A stretch of 64,000 nt of DNA from Duganella qianjiadongensis (GTDB lineage Bacteria; Pseudomonadota; Gammaproteobacteria; Burkholderiales; Burkholderiaceae_D), in the NCBI RefSeq assembly GCF_009857915.1, contig NZ_WWCM01000011.1:62001-126000 (forward strand). The letters are read 5' to 3'. Position 1 is the stretch's first letter. Every line of letters begins with the position of its first letter. Below the pieces are notes generated by a model. The model was not told the DNA's origin. It made no database searches and saw only the letters and a list, made by a program, of their open reading frames with translations. Positions 16,951 to 27,484 of this stretch are shown here, one piece after another. The translations under genes and the position numbers were made by a program.

Positions 16951-19900
16951 GGTGTGCCCGGCGCCGCATCATGCAGGCGGCTCAGGTGTTGTTCGGACGG
17001 GCTGCGGCGGCGCAGCTTATCCATCAGGAGATAGACCACGGGTGTGGTCAGCAGAGTCAGTATCTGGCTGGCGATCAGCCCACCGATAATCGCCACGCCC
17101 AGCGGCTGGCGCAGCTCGGAGCCTTCGCCAAAGCCGATGGCCAGCGGCAGCGCACCGAGTGCGGCAGCCAGCGTCGTCATCAGAATAGGACGGAAGCGCA
17201 GCACACAGGCTTCGCGCACCGCTGCACGCGGCGTCAGGCCACGCGAGCGCTCGGCTTCAAGCGCAAAATCGATGATCAGAATGGCGTTCTTCTTGACGAT
17301 ACCGATCAGCAGGAAGATGCCGATCAGCGAAATCGTCGAGAACTCCATTTTAAAAATCAGCAGCGCCAGCACGGCGCCCACGCCTGCCGATGGCAAGGTG
17401 GTCAGCACCGTCACGGGATGCACCAGACTCTCGTAGAGTATGCCCAGCACGATGTAGATCACGACCACGGCGGCAAGTATTAGCAATGGCAGGGACTTGT
17501 TACTGTCCTGCGCCGCCTTGGCCGAACCCTGGAAGCTGCCGCGCACATTGTTCGGCATGCCGATTTCCGCTTCCGCATCCTTGATCTGCGCCGCCGCATC
17601 GGACAGGCTTTTGCCCGCCTGCAGATTGAAGGCAATGGTGGTAGCCAGTTCGCCGTCCTGATGGTTGACGGCGGTAGCGGTCGAACCTTCGACAAAGGTG
17701 GCAATGGCCGACAGCGGCACCATGGTAGTGGCCTTGGTGCTGAGCGCAGAGCCGGATGAAGCGTCCTTGACCGCCGGAGCCGCTACATTGGCCGGCGTGG
17801 TGCTAGCTGTAGTGGTGGTTTTGCCGCCAGCGCTGGTGGTTACCGTCTGCGCCACCGGCGCGCCGTTAGGATTGCTGGCGCTCGGCGCGGGCAGACCTTT
17901 GGATGGTACATACACATCTTTCAGCGCTTCCGGACTTCTGGCGTATTCGCGCGGCACTTCCATGATGACGTGATACTGGTTCAGCTCACTGTAGATAGTG
18001 GCCACCTGACGCTGGCCGAAGCTGTTGTACAGGGCATTGTCGATATCTCTGGCAGACAGGCCCAGACGCGAGGCACTGGCCTTGTCGATACTGACAAAAG
18101 TCTCCACGCCATTTTCCGCCTGATCGGTATCCACATCGGTCAGCGCGGGCTGGGTTTTCATGGCCTCGGCCAGGCGGCTGGCCCATTTTTTCAGGTCGGC
18201 CTGATTATCGCTCTTCAGCGTGTACTGGTAATTGGCGTTGGCCTGCCGCCCGCCTGCGCGCAGATCCTGCACTGGACTGAGGAACAGGCTCACGCCCGTC
18301 ACCTTGGCCAGCTTGGGACGCAGGCGGGCAATCACGGCCTGCCCGGCCACCGTGCGCTGGTTGGCCGGCTTGAGGTTGATGAACATGAAACCGCCACCGG
18401 CACGCCGTCCGCCCGTAAAGCCCACCACTGTGGCGACATCCGGATCGTCCTTAATGATGTTGACCAGCTGCTTGAGCTTACCCTGCATGGCCTGGAAGGA
18501 AATGCTCTGGTCGGCACGGATGCCGCCGCTGATCTGCCCCGTGTCCTGCTGCGGGAAGCCGCCTTTGGGGATGGCGGCAAACAGGTAGAAGTTCAGGCCG
18601 ATCACGAACACCAGACTCAGCATCACCAGCCACACGCTGGACAGCGCCCAGTCCAGACTATGTTCGTAGCCTTTCAGGACGGCGTTAAAGCCCCGTTCGA
18701 AGAAGCGCGCTATCGGCCCCGGCGGACCGGCGTGGGTATGACCCGGCTTGAGCAGCCATGCGCACATCATCGGCGTGGTGGTCAGCGACACCACCAGCGA
18801 AATCATCACTGCCGCCGACAGCGTAATGGCAAACTCCTTGAACAGTGCGCCGAACTGGCCGCCCATGAACAGCAGCGGAATGAACACGGCGATCAGCGAC
18901 AGACTGATGGAGAGCACGGTAAAGCCCACTTCGCGCGCCCCCAGCAGCGCGGCCTTGAAACGGTCCATGCCTGCTTCGATATGGCGCGTGGTATTTTCCA
19001 GCACCACGATGGCATCGTCGACCACGAAGCCGGTGGCCACCGTCAGCGCCATCAGCGACAGATTATTCAGGCTGAAACCCAGCAGATACATCACGCCGAA
19101 CGTCCCCAGCAGCGACACCACGGTCGCCACCGCAGGCACGATGGTAGCGCGCAGGCTGCGCAGGAACACGCTCACCACGAACACCACCAGCAGCACCGAG
19201 ATCACCAGCGTGATTTCGATCTCGTGCAGCGAGGAACGGATCGAATTGGTGCTGTCGGATGCCACCTCGATCTTCACGTCCGAGGGCAGTTGTGCCTGCA
19301 ACAGCGGCAACTGCGCGCGCACGCTGTCGACCGTCTCGATCACATTGGCGCCAGCCTGCGAACGCAGAATCACCACAATCGCCGGCTGGCCGTTGAACAG
19401 GCCCAGATTGTTCTGGTCTTCCACGCCATCGACGACTTCCGCCACATCCTGCAGGCGGATCGCCGTGTCATTGCGCCAGCCCACCACCAGATTGCGGTAA
19501 TCGGCCGCGCTGCGGCCGCCGGTGGCATGGGCGGACTCGGTATAGATCTGCAAACGGCGGCCATTTCCCTGCAGGGCGCCGCGCGGACGATTGGCGTTGG
19601 TGGCCTGTATCGCTGCCCGCACGTCTTCCATCGACAGGCCGTAGCGGTTCAGTGCATACGGGTTCAGCTCCACCCGCACGGCCGGCAGAGAACTGCCGCC
19701 CAGTTCCACGTCGCCCACCCCGGTCACTTGCGACAGGCGCTGCAGCACGGTATTGGAAACGGCGTCGAATATCTGGCCTGGCGTCTTGGTTCTGGAAGTC
19801 AGCGCCAGTATCATCACCGGCATGCCGGAAGTATTGGCCTTGCGATAGGTAGGGTTGCTGCGCAGGGTGGCGGGCAGATCGACACGGCTGGCATTGATCG

Positions 19901-20231
19901 CGGCCTGCACCTCGCGCGCCACCGCGTCCACATTGCGGTTCAGGTCAAACTGCAGGGTGACGCTGGACGATCCCGTATTCGATTGCGAGGTCATTTCGTT
20001 GACGCCGGCGATCACGCCCAGATGCCGCTCCAGCGGCGTCGATACGCTGGACGCCATGGTGGCCGGACTGGCGCCGGGCAGATTGGCATTCACCGAAATC
20101 ACGGGGAAGTCCACCTGCGGCAGCGGCGCTACCGGCAGCACGAAGAAAGCACCTATGCCCGCCAGCGCCAGCCCGCAGGTCAGCAGAACGGTGGCAATCG
20201 GCCGTTTGACGAAAGGCGAGGACAGATTCAC
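16947..20231 (-). CDS. mdtC: RND multidrug pump subunit MdtC-like
   Basis: Inner-membrane HAE1-family RND transporter of 1094 residues with 12 membrane helices in two halves. Recognised features: [16 protein letters not shown] at the N-terminus, helix 4 with [13 protein letters not shown] (proton-relay acidic pair) and a C-terminal half with [18 protein letters not shown]. Compared with E. coli MdtC (1025 residues) it has an insertion of about 60 residues at roughly 780-840, rich in Ala, Thr and Ser ([20 protein letters not shown]), in the second periplasmic porter/docking region. It starts with GTG at 20231, overlapping the mdtB stop (GTGA). MdtB and MdtC form a heterotrimer, which explains the paired genes. 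Confidence 0.9.
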   Translation of the reverse strand: MNLSSPFVKRPIATVLLTCGLALAGIGAFFVLPVAPLPQVDFPVISVNANLPGASPATMASSVSTPLERHLGVIAGVNEMTSQSNTGSSSVTLQFDLNRNVDAVAREVQAAINASRVDLPATLRSNPTYRKANTSGMPVMILALTSRTKTPGQIFDAVSNTVLQRLSQVTGVGDVELGGSSLPAVRVELNPYALNRYGLSMEDVRAAIQATNANRPRGALQGNGRRLQIYTESAHATGGRSAADYRNLVVGWRNDTAIRLQDVAEVVDGVEDQNNLGLFNGQPAIVVILRSQAGANVIETVDSVRAQLPLLQAQLPSDVKIEVASDSTNSIRSSLHEIEITLVISVLLVVFVVSVFLRSLRATIVPAVATVVSLLGTFGVMYLLGFSLNNLSLMALTVATGFVVDDAIVVLENTTRHIEAGMDRFKAALLGAREVGFTVLSISLSLIAVFIPLLFMGGQFGALFKEFAITLSAAVMISLVVSLTTTPMMCAWLLKPGHTHAGPPGPIARFFERGFNAVLKGYEHSLDWALSSVWLVMLSLVFVIGLNFYLFAAIPKGGFPQQDTGQISGGIRADQSISFQAMQGKLKQLVNIIKDDPDVATVVGFTGGRRAGGGFMFINLKPANQRTVAGQAVIARLRPKLAKVTGVSLFLSPVQDLRAGGRQANANYQYTLKSDNQADLKKWASRLAEAMKTQPALTDVDTDQAENGVETFVSIDKASASRLGLSARDIDNALYNSFGQRQVATIYSELNQYHVIMEVPREYARSPEALKDVYVPSKGLPAPSASNPNGAPVAQTVTTSAGGKTTTTASTTPANVAAPAVKDASSGSALSTKATTMVPLSAIATFVEGSTATAVNHQDGELATTIAFNLQAGKSLSDAAAQIKDAEAEIGMPNNVRGSFQGSAKAAQDSNKSLPLLILAAVVVIYIVLGILYESLVHPVTVLTTLPSAGVGAVLALLIFKMEFSTISLIGIFLLIGIVKKNAILIIDFALEAERSRGLTPRAAVREACVLRFRPILMTTLAAALGALPLAIGFGEGSELRQPLGVAIIGGLIASQILTLLTTPVVYLLMDKLRRRSPSEQHLSRLHDAAPGTP

Positions 20232-23200
20232 GACGCACCACCTTCAGGCAAGACTGCCTTGCCGCGGCCAAAGCGGCGCGCCAGACTGTCGAAGCCCAGA
20301 TAGATCACCGGCGTGGTAAACAGGGTCAGCAACTGGCTCACGATCAGGCCACCGAAGATGGCCAGACCCAGCGGACGGCGCAGTTCGGCGCCCTCGCCCC
20401 AGCCCAGCATCAGCGGCACGGCAGCAAACAGCGCGGCCAGCGTGGTCATCAGAATCGGCCGGAAACGCAGCAGCGCCGCCTGATGAATGGCAGCGCGTGG
20501 GGCCTTGCCCTCCTCGCGCTCGGCCTCGATGGCAAAGTCTATCATCATGATGGCGTTCTTCTTGACGATACCGATCAGGAGAATAATGCCGATGATGCCG
20601 ATGACACCGAGATCCTGTCCGCTCACCAGCAGCGCCAGTAGCGCGCCCACACCGGCCGACGGCAGGGTCGACAGGATGGTCAGCGGATGGATATAGCTCT
20701 CGTACAGTACACCGAGCACGATGTACACGCACACCACGGCAGCCAGAATCAGCCACAGCTGGTTGGACAGCGAAGCCTGATAGGCACCGGACGCGCCGAG
20801 GAAGGTCAGCGTGACGGATGGCGGGAAGCCGATTTCGCGCGCGGCCTGACGGATGCTGTCCACCGCCGTGCCCAGCGACACCCCGGCTGCCGTATCGAAG
20901 CCCAGCGTAGTGGCCGGATACTGCGCCACGTGGGTTACCTGCAGCGGGGCCGCACGTTCGCTGATGGTGGCTACCGCCGACAGCGGCGTCGCTTTGCCGG
21001 AGCCGGTGCGCACTTGCAGATTGCCCAGATCGGCCGGCGTGGCAATGTCGTCGCGCCGTGCTTCCAGAATCACGCGATACTGGTTGGTTTCCGTGAATAT
21101 GGTGGAGACGATGCGCTGGCCGAAGGCGCTGTACAGCGCATCATCGATCGAAGCCGCCGTGATCGACATGCGCGAAGCACTATCGCGGTCCACGGTAACG
21201 TAGGCCGCATTGGCACTGGCGCCCACGTCCGACACCACATTGCGCAGTTCCGCCTTGGTACGCATCTGCTCTGCCAGTCTGATGGCCCACTGGTTCACGC
21301 TGGCGTTGTCGGCCCCTTCCACCGACACGCGGAACTGGGTCGGCCCGGTTTCCGCATCGATGGTCAGGTCCTGCGTCGGCTGCAGATACAGGGTCAGGCC
21401 CGGTATCTGCGCGATGCGCTGGCGCAGCCTGTCCATGGTCTGCTGCTGGTGGCCGCTGCGTTCGTGCTTCAGATTGATCAGCATGCTGCCCGTATGCAGC
21501 ATGGTGTTATTCGCCGCATCCACCCCTACCACGGAGCTGAGCGTGGCCACATCCGGATCTTCCAGTATCAGCCGCGCAGCCTGCTGCTGCAGCTCGGCCA
21601 TGCGGGCATAGGAAACCGCCTTGCCCGTTTCCAGCCGCGCCTGCAACTGGCCCGTATCCTGCGTAGGGAACAGCCCTTTCGGGATCACCACATACAGCAG
21701 CACCGTCAGCATCAGCGTGCCCAATGCCACCAGCAGGGTCAGGCTGCTGTGGTCGAGCACCCAGACCAGCGCGCGGTCGTAATGGGCGATCACGTCGTCG
21801 AAGAACTGCTGGAAGCGCTGCGCAAAGCGGTTAGGGGTTTCTTCTGCATGGTTTTTCAGCCAGCGTGCCGACATCATCGGCACCAGCGTCAGCGACACCA
21901 GCGCCGAAATCAGGATGGTGATGGCCAGCGAAATGGCGAACTCGCGGAACAGCCGCCCCACCACATCGCCCATGAACAGCAGCGGGATCAGCACGGCAAT
22001 CAGCGAAACGGTCAGCGAAATGATGGTAAAGCCGATCTGCGCCGCACCCTTGAGCGCTGCGGCCATGGGCGTCTCGCCTTCTTCGATGTAGCGCGAGATA
22101 TTCTCGATCATCACGATGGCGTCATCGACCACAAAGCCGGTAGCGATGGTCAGCGCCATCAGCGACAGATTATTCAGGCTATACCCCAGCAGATACATGA
22201 TGCCGCAGGTGCCGATCAGCGAAATCGGCACGGACAGGCTGGCGATCACCGTCGCCCGCAGGCTATGCAGGAAGGCGAAGATCACCAGCACCACCAGCAC
22301 CACCGCCAGCAGCAGTTCCTGCTCCACATGCTCGACCGAAGCGCGGATGCCGGTGGTACGGTCGCTCAGCACCTCCACCTTCATGGCCGCGGGCAGCCCG
22401 GCCTGCAGTTCCGGCAGGCGCGCCTTGATGGCATCTACCGTCGCAATCACGTTAGCACCGGGCTGGCGCTGCACATTCAGGATAATCGCCTGGCGCAAGG
22501 TCTGACCATTGCCTGACCAAGCGCCCAGCTCCACGTTTTCCGCGCTGTCCTTCACTGTCGCCACATCGTTCAGACGCACCGGCGCGCCGTTCTTGTAGGC
22601 GAGAATCAGCTCCTTGTAGTCCCTCGCCGTCACCAGCTGGTCGTTGGCGTTGATGCTGTAGGCACGGGTCGGGCCGTCGAAGCTGCCTTTGGCGCCATTG
22701 GCATTGGCCGCCGTAATCGCCGTGCGCAAGGTATCGAGCCCTAAGCCGTAAGATGCCAGCGCATTGGTATCGGCCTGTATGCGCACAGCCGGACGCTGGC
22801 CACCGCTCAGGGTGACCAGCCCCACGCCGGAAACCTGCGAGATTTTCAGCGCCAGCCGGGTATTGACCACATTCTGCACTTCCGTCAGCGGCATGGTGTC
22901 CGAGGTAATGGCCAGCGTCAGCACCGGCGCATCGGCCGGATTGACCTTGGCATACACTGGCGGCGCCGGCAGATCGGTCGGCAGCAGCGAAGCGGCAGCG
23001 TTGATCGCGGCCTGCACTTCCTGCTCGGCCACATCCAGCGTCTGGCCCAGCCCGAACTGCAGCGTGACAATGGAAACACCGGCTGCACTGGTAGAACTCA
23101 TGCGCTGCAGTCCGGCCATCTGGCCGAACTGGCGTTCCAGCGGCGCCGTCACGGTCTGGCCCATCACTTCGGGACTACCGCCCGGATACAGCGTCTGTAC

Positions 23201-23338
23201 CTGTATGGTGGGGAAATCCACCTGCGGCAGCGCCGACAGGGGCAGGAATTTAAACCCGACAAAGCCAGCCAGCACAATGGCCAGCATCAGTAGCGAAGTC
23301 GCTACCGGTCGTTTGATAAAGGGAGCGGACGGACTCAT
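20228..23338 (-). CDS. mdtB: RND multidrug pump subunit MdtB-like
   Basis: HAE1-family RND transporter of 1036 residues, first of two pump subunits. It opens with [16 protein letters not shown], has the helix-4 relay segment [13 protein letters not shown] and the C-terminal FITTPVIY-like end ([14 protein letters not shown]). The length matches E. coli MdtB (1040). ATG at 23338 overlaps the stop of the adaptor gene (TAATG). Together with the other RND subunit and adaptor it should export bile salt-like and hydrophobic drugs, as known for MdtABC; the actual substrates here are unknown. Confidence 0.9.
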   Translation of the reverse strand: MSPSAPFIKRPVATSLLMLAIVLAGFVGFKFLPLSALPQVDFPTIQVQTLYPGGSPEVMGQTVTAPLERQFGQMAGLQRMSSTSAAGVSIVTLQFGLGQTLDVAEQEVQAAINAAASLLPTDLPAPPVYAKVNPADAPVLTLAITSDTMPLTEVQNVVNTRLALKISQVSGVGLVTLSGGQRPAVRIQADTNALASYGLGLDTLRTAITAANANGAKGSFDGPTRAYSINANDQLVTARDYKELILAYKNGAPVRLNDVATVKDSAENVELGAWSGNGQTLRQAIILNVQRQPGANVIATVDAIKARLPELQAGLPAAMKVEVLSDRTTGIRASVEHVEQELLLAVVLVVLVIFAFLHSLRATVIASLSVPISLIGTCGIMYLLGYSLNNLSLMALTIATGFVVDDAIVMIENISRYIEEGETPMAAALKGAAQIGFTIISLTVSLIAVLIPLLFMGDVVGRLFREFAISLAITILISALVSLTLVPMMSARWLKNHAEETPNRFAQRFQQFFDDVIAHYDRALVWVLDHSSLTLLVALGTLMLTVLLYVVIPKGLFPTQDTGQLQARLETGKAVSYARMAELQQQAARLILEDPDVATLSSVVGVDAANNTMLHTGSMLINLKHERSGHQQQTMDRLRQRIAQIPGLTLYLQPTQDLTIDAETGPTQFRVSVEGADNASVNQWAIRLAEQMRTKAELRNVVSDVGASANAAYVTVDRDSASRMSITAASIDDALYSAFGQRIVSTIFTETNQYRVILEARRDDIATPADLGNLQVRTGSGKATPLSAVATISERAAPLQVTHVAQYPATTLGFDTAAGVSLGTAVDSIRQAAREIGFPPSVTLTFLGASGAYQASLSNQLWLILAAVVCVYIVLGVLYESYIHPLTILSTLPSAGVGALLALLVSGQDLGVIGIIGIILLIGIVKKNAIMMIDFAIEAEREEGKAPRAAIHQAALLRFRPILMTTLAALFAAVPLMLGWGEGAELRRPLGLAIFGGLIVSQLLTLFTTPVIYLGFDSLARRFGRGKAVLPEGGAS

Positions 23339-24678
23339 TATTGTGCTGCGCCCTGATCTTTACGATGCCGGCGCTCGCCCTGCCCCGATGCTGCCTCCGC
23401 GCCTGCGGCCGCGCTGGCGCTGGCAGCGTGTCCACCTGCGCTGCCACGCTGGCCACCGCCACCGGGCAGCGTGACTTTGGCCCCCTCCTTCAGACGGTCG
23501 GCGCCTTCGGTAATCACCTGTTCGCCCGCCTGCAGGCCGCTGGCGATCTGCACCTTCTCGGCAGTGGAGTGGCCACGCGTGATAGGCCGCACCGTCACGG
23601 TCTTGTCGGCTTTGAGTACATACACGAAATCGCCGTTCGTGCCATGGCGCACCGCCGTCACCGGCACCATCACGGCATCCTTGATAGTGCGCAGCTCCAA
23701 GCGCAGATTAACGAACTGGCTAGGGAATAGCGCCGACTTGGTATTGGCAAAGCGCGCCTTGGCCTTCACCGTACCGGTCTGCACATCAACCTGATTATCC
23801 ATGGCCGAGAACTTGCCGTTTTCGAGCACATTGGTGCGGGTGCGGTCGAGCGCCACGGCAGCCAGACTGGCGCCGCTGTTCACCTGCTGCATCAGGGCCG
23901 GCACGCTATCCTGCGGTACGGAGAATTCCACGTCGATAGGCGAGAGCTGGGTAATCACGGCGATGCCGCCCGCATCGCTAGCGCCCACCAGATTGCCCAC
24001 ATCGACTACGCGCAGGCCAACCCGCCCCGTAATCGGCGCCACCACCTTGGTGTAGCCCAGATTCAGACGCGCCGTACCTTCCTGCGCGCGGTCCGTCATG
24101 ACCGTGCCTTCCAGCTGCTTGACCAGCGCCGCCTGCGTATCCACATCCTGCCGTGCGATCGAGTCCTGTCCCAGCAGGGTGCGGTAGCGGTTCAGCGTCA
24201 GCCTAGCGTTTTCCAGCTGGGCCTCGTCACGCTGACGCTGGCCGGAAGCCTGCAGCAAAGCCATATCGAACTGGCGCGGATCGATCTGCGCCAGCACCTG
24301 CCCTGCTTTCACCATCTGGCCTTCCTTGAACAGCACTTGCTGCAGTATGCCGGAGACCTGTGCCCGCACGGTGGTAGTGGCGGCGGCCGTTACCGTGCCC
24401 AGCGCTTCCAGCGTCACCGGCAGATCGGCCTGCTCTGCCGTCGCCACGCCTACCGTGGTGACCGAGCCACGCCGCCCGCCGCCGGGGCCACTGGCCCCTG
24501 CAGGACCGCCCGGCACCGCCGCACCGGGCGCACCGGCCGGTGCGGCCGCCGGCTGATGAGTCAGATACCACGCCAGCCCGCCCAGCCCTGCCATGGCAGC
24601 GACAGCGATGACACTGCCCAGCAGGCGCGAACGGCGCGCTGGTGTTTCCTGAGTTACGGTCTTGTTCTGGGTATCCAT
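23338..24678 (-). CDS. mdtA: RND periplasmic adaptor MdtA-like
   Basis: Membrane fusion protein of 446 residues. The ATG at 24678 has an AAGGAC site upstream and is preferred over an in-frame ATG at 24789. An N-terminal anchor helix (about 19-41, [21 protein letters not shown]) is followed by a Pro/Gly/Ala-rich linker, the lipoyl half-motifs ([20 protein letters not shown] and [16 protein letters not shown]) around a coiled hairpin, then the beta-barrel and membrane-proximal domains. The C-terminus is Gly/Ala/Gln-rich and ends basic ([13 protein letters not shown]). It leads the operon and is divergent from the spy-like gene. Confidence 0.9.
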   Translation of the reverse strand: MDTQNKTVTQETPARRSRLLGSVIAVAAMAGLGGLAWYLTHQPAAAPAGAPGAAVPGGPAGASGPGGGRRGSVTTVGVATAEQADLPVTLEALGTVTAAATTTVRAQVSGILQQVLFKEGQMVKAGQVLAQIDPRQFDMALLQASGQRQRDEAQLENARLTLNRYRTLLGQDSIARQDVDTQAALVKQLEGTVMTDRAQEGTARLNLGYTKVVAPITGRVGLRVVDVGNLVGASDAGGIAVITQLSPIDVEFSVPQDSVPALMQQVNSGASLAAVALDRTRTNVLENGKFSAMDNQVDVQTGTVKAKARFANTKSALFPSQFVNLRLELRTIKDAVMVPVTAVRHGTNGDFVYVLKADKTVTVRPITRGHSTAEKVQIASGLQAGEQVITEGADRLKEGAKVTLPGGGGQRGSAGGHAASASAAAGAEAASGQGERRHRKDQGAAQ

Positions 24679-24784
24679 TGATGTCCTTGATTGGCGTGCG
24701 TGACCATGGCAAAGCCGCCATGGCGATCGATGCGAGGACTCTAGCACAGCAAAATTCCTCTGTGTGACAGCATGCCCCTGCCGA

Positions 24785-24801
24785 TACAAACTCGCTACAA
24801 A
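24785..24801. promoter_or_regulatory. Direct repeat TACAAA in the mdt/spy divergent promoter region
   Basis: TACAAA occurs at 24785-24790 and 24796-24801, an 11-bp period typical of dimeric OmpR-family regulators. It lies on the mdtA side of the 248-bp gap between divergent genes. Binding by the regulator encoded at 25454 is possible but not shown. Confidence 0.25.
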
Positions 24802-24834
24802 TCAAGGACTTTGCTCACAATTTCCAACCACTGC

Positions 24835-24849
24835 TTTACATATCTTTAC
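24835..24849 (-). promoter_or_regulatory. CpxR-type box upstream of the spy-like gene and mdtABC operon
   Basis: TTTAC-ATATC-TTTAC on the given strand reads GTAAA-N5-GTAAA on the other, an exact match to the known CpxR consensus. It lies about 80 bp before the Spy/CpxP-like gene and about 160 bp before mdtA, in their shared promoter region, and the spy-like gene is followed by a CpxR-like regulator and its kinase. In E. coli spy, cpxP and mdtABC are CpxR or BaeR targets, so the arrangement is coherent. Confidence 0.65.
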
Positions 24850-24926
24850 CATTCCGACATGCCCGATACACACAGGCGGCGCACACTGTTCCTGTCGTTT
24901 CCCGATTACCCGAATGAGGAGAGAAC

Positions 24927-25397
24927 ATGAGTATCTTTAACCGCCAGACCATTGCCGCCTTCCTGCTGGGGACTACCCTGACCGTCGGCCTGGGCGCTTT
25001 TGCTGTCGAACGCCACATGGGCGGCCACGGACCGGCCATGGCCGCCGGCGACCACATGGAGCGCATGCTCAAGCATCTGTATGTGGAAGCGGACGCCACC
25101 GACGCGCAGAAAGCCAAGATCGATCCGCTGGTGAAAGCCGCCATGGACGACCTGAAGCCCATGCACGAGCAGCTGTTCCAGATCCATAAACAGGTCACCA
25201 GCCTGCTGGCCGCCCCTACCATCAACCGCGCCGAGCTGGAAAAAGCCCGCGCCAGCGGCATTGCGCTGGCCGACAAGGCATCGGTACGGGTGGTCAAGCT
25301 GCTGGCCGATATCGGCGACAATCTGACGCCAGCCCAGCGTCAGAAACTGGCCGAGCGTCTGGACAAGATGCACGAGCGCCGTCATCACGGCGGCTAA
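24927..25397 (+). CDS. Spy/CpxP-like periplasmic protein
   Basis: A 156-residue, highly helical exported protein. The N-terminal hydrophobic segment (about 8-27, IAAFLLGTTLTVGLGAFAV) is a signal peptide or anchor. The mature part is charged and ends with the LTPAQRQKLAERL motif, the LTxxQ signature of the Spy/CpxP/CnrX/ZraP group, plus a His/Arg-rich tail (KMHERRHHGG). Family members are ATP-independent chaperones or negative regulators of envelope-stress kinases. As first gene before a response regulator and kinase, it probably acts as their periplasmic modulator. A GAGGAGAG ribosome-binding site precedes the ATG. Confidence 0.8.
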   Translation: MSIFNRQTIAAFLLGTTLTVGLGAFAVERHMGGHGPAMAAGDHMERMLKHLYVEADATDAQKAKIDPLVKAAMDDLKPMHEQLFQIHKQVTSLLAAPTINRAELEKARASGIALADKASVRVVKLLADIGDNLTPAQRQKLAERLDKMHERRHHGG

Positions 25398-25453
25398 GCC
25401 GGCCTGCCTTGCCGCCCTGCGCAAGCTTGTACGGGGCGCAAGGCAAACGTAGA

Positions 25454-26191
25454 ATGAGACGCATGAACTCTGCCGCCGATCCCGATCACATCCTGCTGGT
25501 TGAGGATGATCCCCGCCTCGCCGAGATGCTCACCGAGTATCTGGCGCAGGCGGCTTTTCGCGTTAGCCACGCCGCCAGCGGACGCGCCGCCCTAAACGCC
25601 ATGCTGGCGGGCGATGTGGACGCCGTCATACTTGATCTGATGCTGCCCGATATGGATGGGCTGGAAGTGTGCCGCCAGCTGCGCAGCAGCTCCGACGTGC
25701 CGGTGCTGATGCTGACTGCACGCGGCGATGCCATCGACCGCATCATCGGGCTCGAACTCGGTGCCGACGATTACCTGCCCAAACCTTTCGAACCGCGCGA
25801 ACTGCTGGCGCGCCTGCGCGCCATCCTGCGCCGGCGCGGCGAACACCGCCACCAGCCCGGCCTGCCGGCCGCACCCGGCGCGGAGCTGCTACGCTTTGGC
25901 CGCCTCGAAATCGATCCCGCCGCCCACACTGCCCGGCTCGACGGCCAGCCCTGCGAACTGACGGCTTACCAGTTCGATCTGCTGCTGGTGCTGGCCCGCC
26001 ATGCAGGCCGCGTACTGTCGCGCGACAGCCTGATGGAACTACTCAAGGGCGAACCGCTGGAAGCGTTCGACCGTTCTATCGATGTACACATGTCGCGCAT
26101 CCGCGCTGCCGTCGAAGAAGATCCGAAAAAACCGCGCCGTATCATCACCGTACGCGGCAGCGGCTATCTGTTCGCCAAGGTGCAGGACTGA
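25454..26191 (+). CDS. CpxR/RstA-like response regulator
   Basis: OmpR/PhoB-class regulator, about 245 residues. The start is uncertain: ATG at 25454 (MRRMNSA) or 25463 (MNSAAD). The receiver has LVEDDPRL, phospho-acceptor Asp61 (from the first start; in AVILDLMLPD), MLTARG and LPKPFEPREL. The winged-helix domain ends with ITVRGSGYLFAK. It overlaps its kinase gene by one base (TGATG). Given the Spy-like gene 56 bp upstream, the divergent efflux operon and the CpxR-type box, it is the likely regulator of this whole locus and a functional Cpx equivalent. CpxR and RstA/BaeR cannot be told apart from sequence reading alone. Confidence 0.85.
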   Translation: MRRMNSAADPDHILLVEDDPRLAEMLTEYLAQAAFRVSHAASGRAALNAMLAGDVDAVILDLMLPDMDGLEVCRQLRSSSDVPVLMLTARGDAIDRIIGLELGADDYLPKPFEPRELLARLRAILRRRGEHRHQPGLPAAPGAELLRFGRLEIDPAAHTARLDGQPCELTAYQFDLLLVLARHAGRVLSRDSLMELLKGEPLEAFDRSIDVHMSRIRAAVEEDPKKPRRIITVRGSGYLFAKVQD

Positions 26192-27468
26192 TGGAAACGC
26201 CACGGTCAGGCCCGCGCTGGCACTGGGGCTTGCCGCGCCTGTACATCCGCTTCTATGTCGCGCTGCTGGTCACGCTGGTGATCTTCGCACTGGCCGTCAT
26301 GCTGGTCTGGCACCGCAGCGGCGGGCCGCTGGAGCGCTCCAACAGCACACTGGCGCAAGTGATGCAGAATGCACTGGCCAGTGCCGAGGCGCCGCCGGAG
26401 CAGCAGCAGGCCGCGCTGGAACACATGGCGGCCGGCCTGAATGCCGACCTCACCCTCTACGGGCGCGACTGGCAGGTGCTGGCCGTGGTGGGCCAGCAGA
26501 TTCCGCCGCACCGCTGGCGCCAGCGCGACCTGCGCGGCCCGCCGCCGGAATCGTTTCTGCGCCTGCCCGATGGCCGCCGCCTGCTATCCAGCGTGCCGCT
26601 CGGTTTCACCCGGCCCAAAGCCATGCTGCACAATGCCCTGCTGCTGGTGGCGCTAGGCATAGGCATTGCCGCCTTCCCGCTGGTGCGCCATCTGACCAAA
26701 CGGCTGGAGCGGCTGCAGCAGGGCGTGGAGGCGCTCGGCGCCGGCAATCTGGGCGCGCGGGTGGCGGTGGAAGGCAAGGATGAAGTAGCCCAGCTGGCGC
26801 GCAGCTTCAACCGTGCCGCCGACCAGATCGAACAGCTGGTGGGCGCCCACAAGACACTGCTGGCCAATGCCTCGCATGAACTGCGCACGCCGCTGGCACG
26901 CATCCGGCTAGCGCTGGAACTGATGCAGGACGACGTCGACCCAAAGCGCCGCGCAGGACTGGAACAGGATATCCGCGAACTCAACGCCCTGCTCGATGAA
27001 ATACTGCTGGCCAGCCGGCTCGATGCCGTCAACGCCGAAGTAAGACTGGAAGAAGTCGATCTGCTGGCACTGGCCGCGGAGGAATGCGCCCACTACGACG
27101 AGGCGGAGCTCGATGGCGCAAGTGCGCTGCTCGATGGCGATGCGCGCCTGCTGCGCCGCTTGCTGCGCAACCTGCTGGAGAATGCCCGCCGCCACGGCGC
27201 GCCGCCCACCAGACTTGACATCTGCTGCGCCGACGGGCAGGCCCGTCTGACGGTGTCCGATGGCGGCGCCGGCGTGCCGGCATCCGAAGCGGAGCGGGTA
27301 TTCGAACCGTTTTATCGTCGCCAGGGCACGCGCGACCATCATGGCGCAGGTCTGGGCCTGGCGCTGGTGCGGCAGATCGCCCGCCGCCACGGCGGCGAAG
27401 CGCGCTGCATCCGTCTCGACGATGGCCGCAGCGCCTTCCTGATCACGCTGCCGCTGAAAGCCGGCTAG
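26191..27468 (+). CDS. CpxA-like envelope sensor histidine kinase
   Basis: Inner-membrane kinase of 425 residues; ATG at 26191 overlaps the regulator stop. Membrane helices lie at about 21-40 (FYVALLVTLVIFALAVMLVW) and 146-165, around a periplasmic loop of about 100 residues, smaller than in CpxA of E. coli. HAMP (about 166-218) leads to the H-box NASHELRTPLAR with His229. The N-box is LLRNLLENARRHG, and the G boxes are DGGAGVP and GAGLGLALVRQ. All catalytic motifs are intact. It is convergent with sppA, leaving a 16-bp gap without a visible hairpin terminator. Confidence 0.88.
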   Translation: METPRSGPRWHWGLPRLYIRFYVALLVTLVIFALAVMLVWHRSGGPLERSNSTLAQVMQNALASAEAPPEQQQAALEHMAAGLNADLTLYGRDWQVLAVVGQQIPPHRWRQRDLRGPPPESFLRLPDGRRLLSSVPLGFTRPKAMLHNALLLVALGIGIAAFPLVRHLTKRLERLQQGVEALGAGNLGARVAVEGKDEVAQLARSFNRAADQIEQLVGAHKTLLANASHELRTPLARIRLALELMQDDVDPKRRAGLEQDIRELNALLDEILLASRLDAVNAEVRLEEVDLLALAAEECAHYDEAELDGASALLDGDARLLRRLLRNLLENARRHGAPPTRLDICCADGQARLTVSDGGAGVPASEAERVFEPFYRRQGTRDHHGAGLGLALVRQIARRHGGEARCIRLDDGRSAFLITLPLKAG

Positions 27469-27484
27469 CGCAGTTCCTGCAGTA

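Noticed and set aside
17970..20303. 777-codon open frame opposite mdtC
   Set aside because: His/Gln/Arg-rich translation typical of antisense frames in GC-rich genes; the minus-strand frame is a clear RND pump.
25669..26190. N-terminal extension of the CpxA-like kinase
   Set aside because: The upstream part overlaps the response regulator in another frame and reads as Arg/Pro-rich nonsense; the ATG at 26191 gives the expected kinase start.
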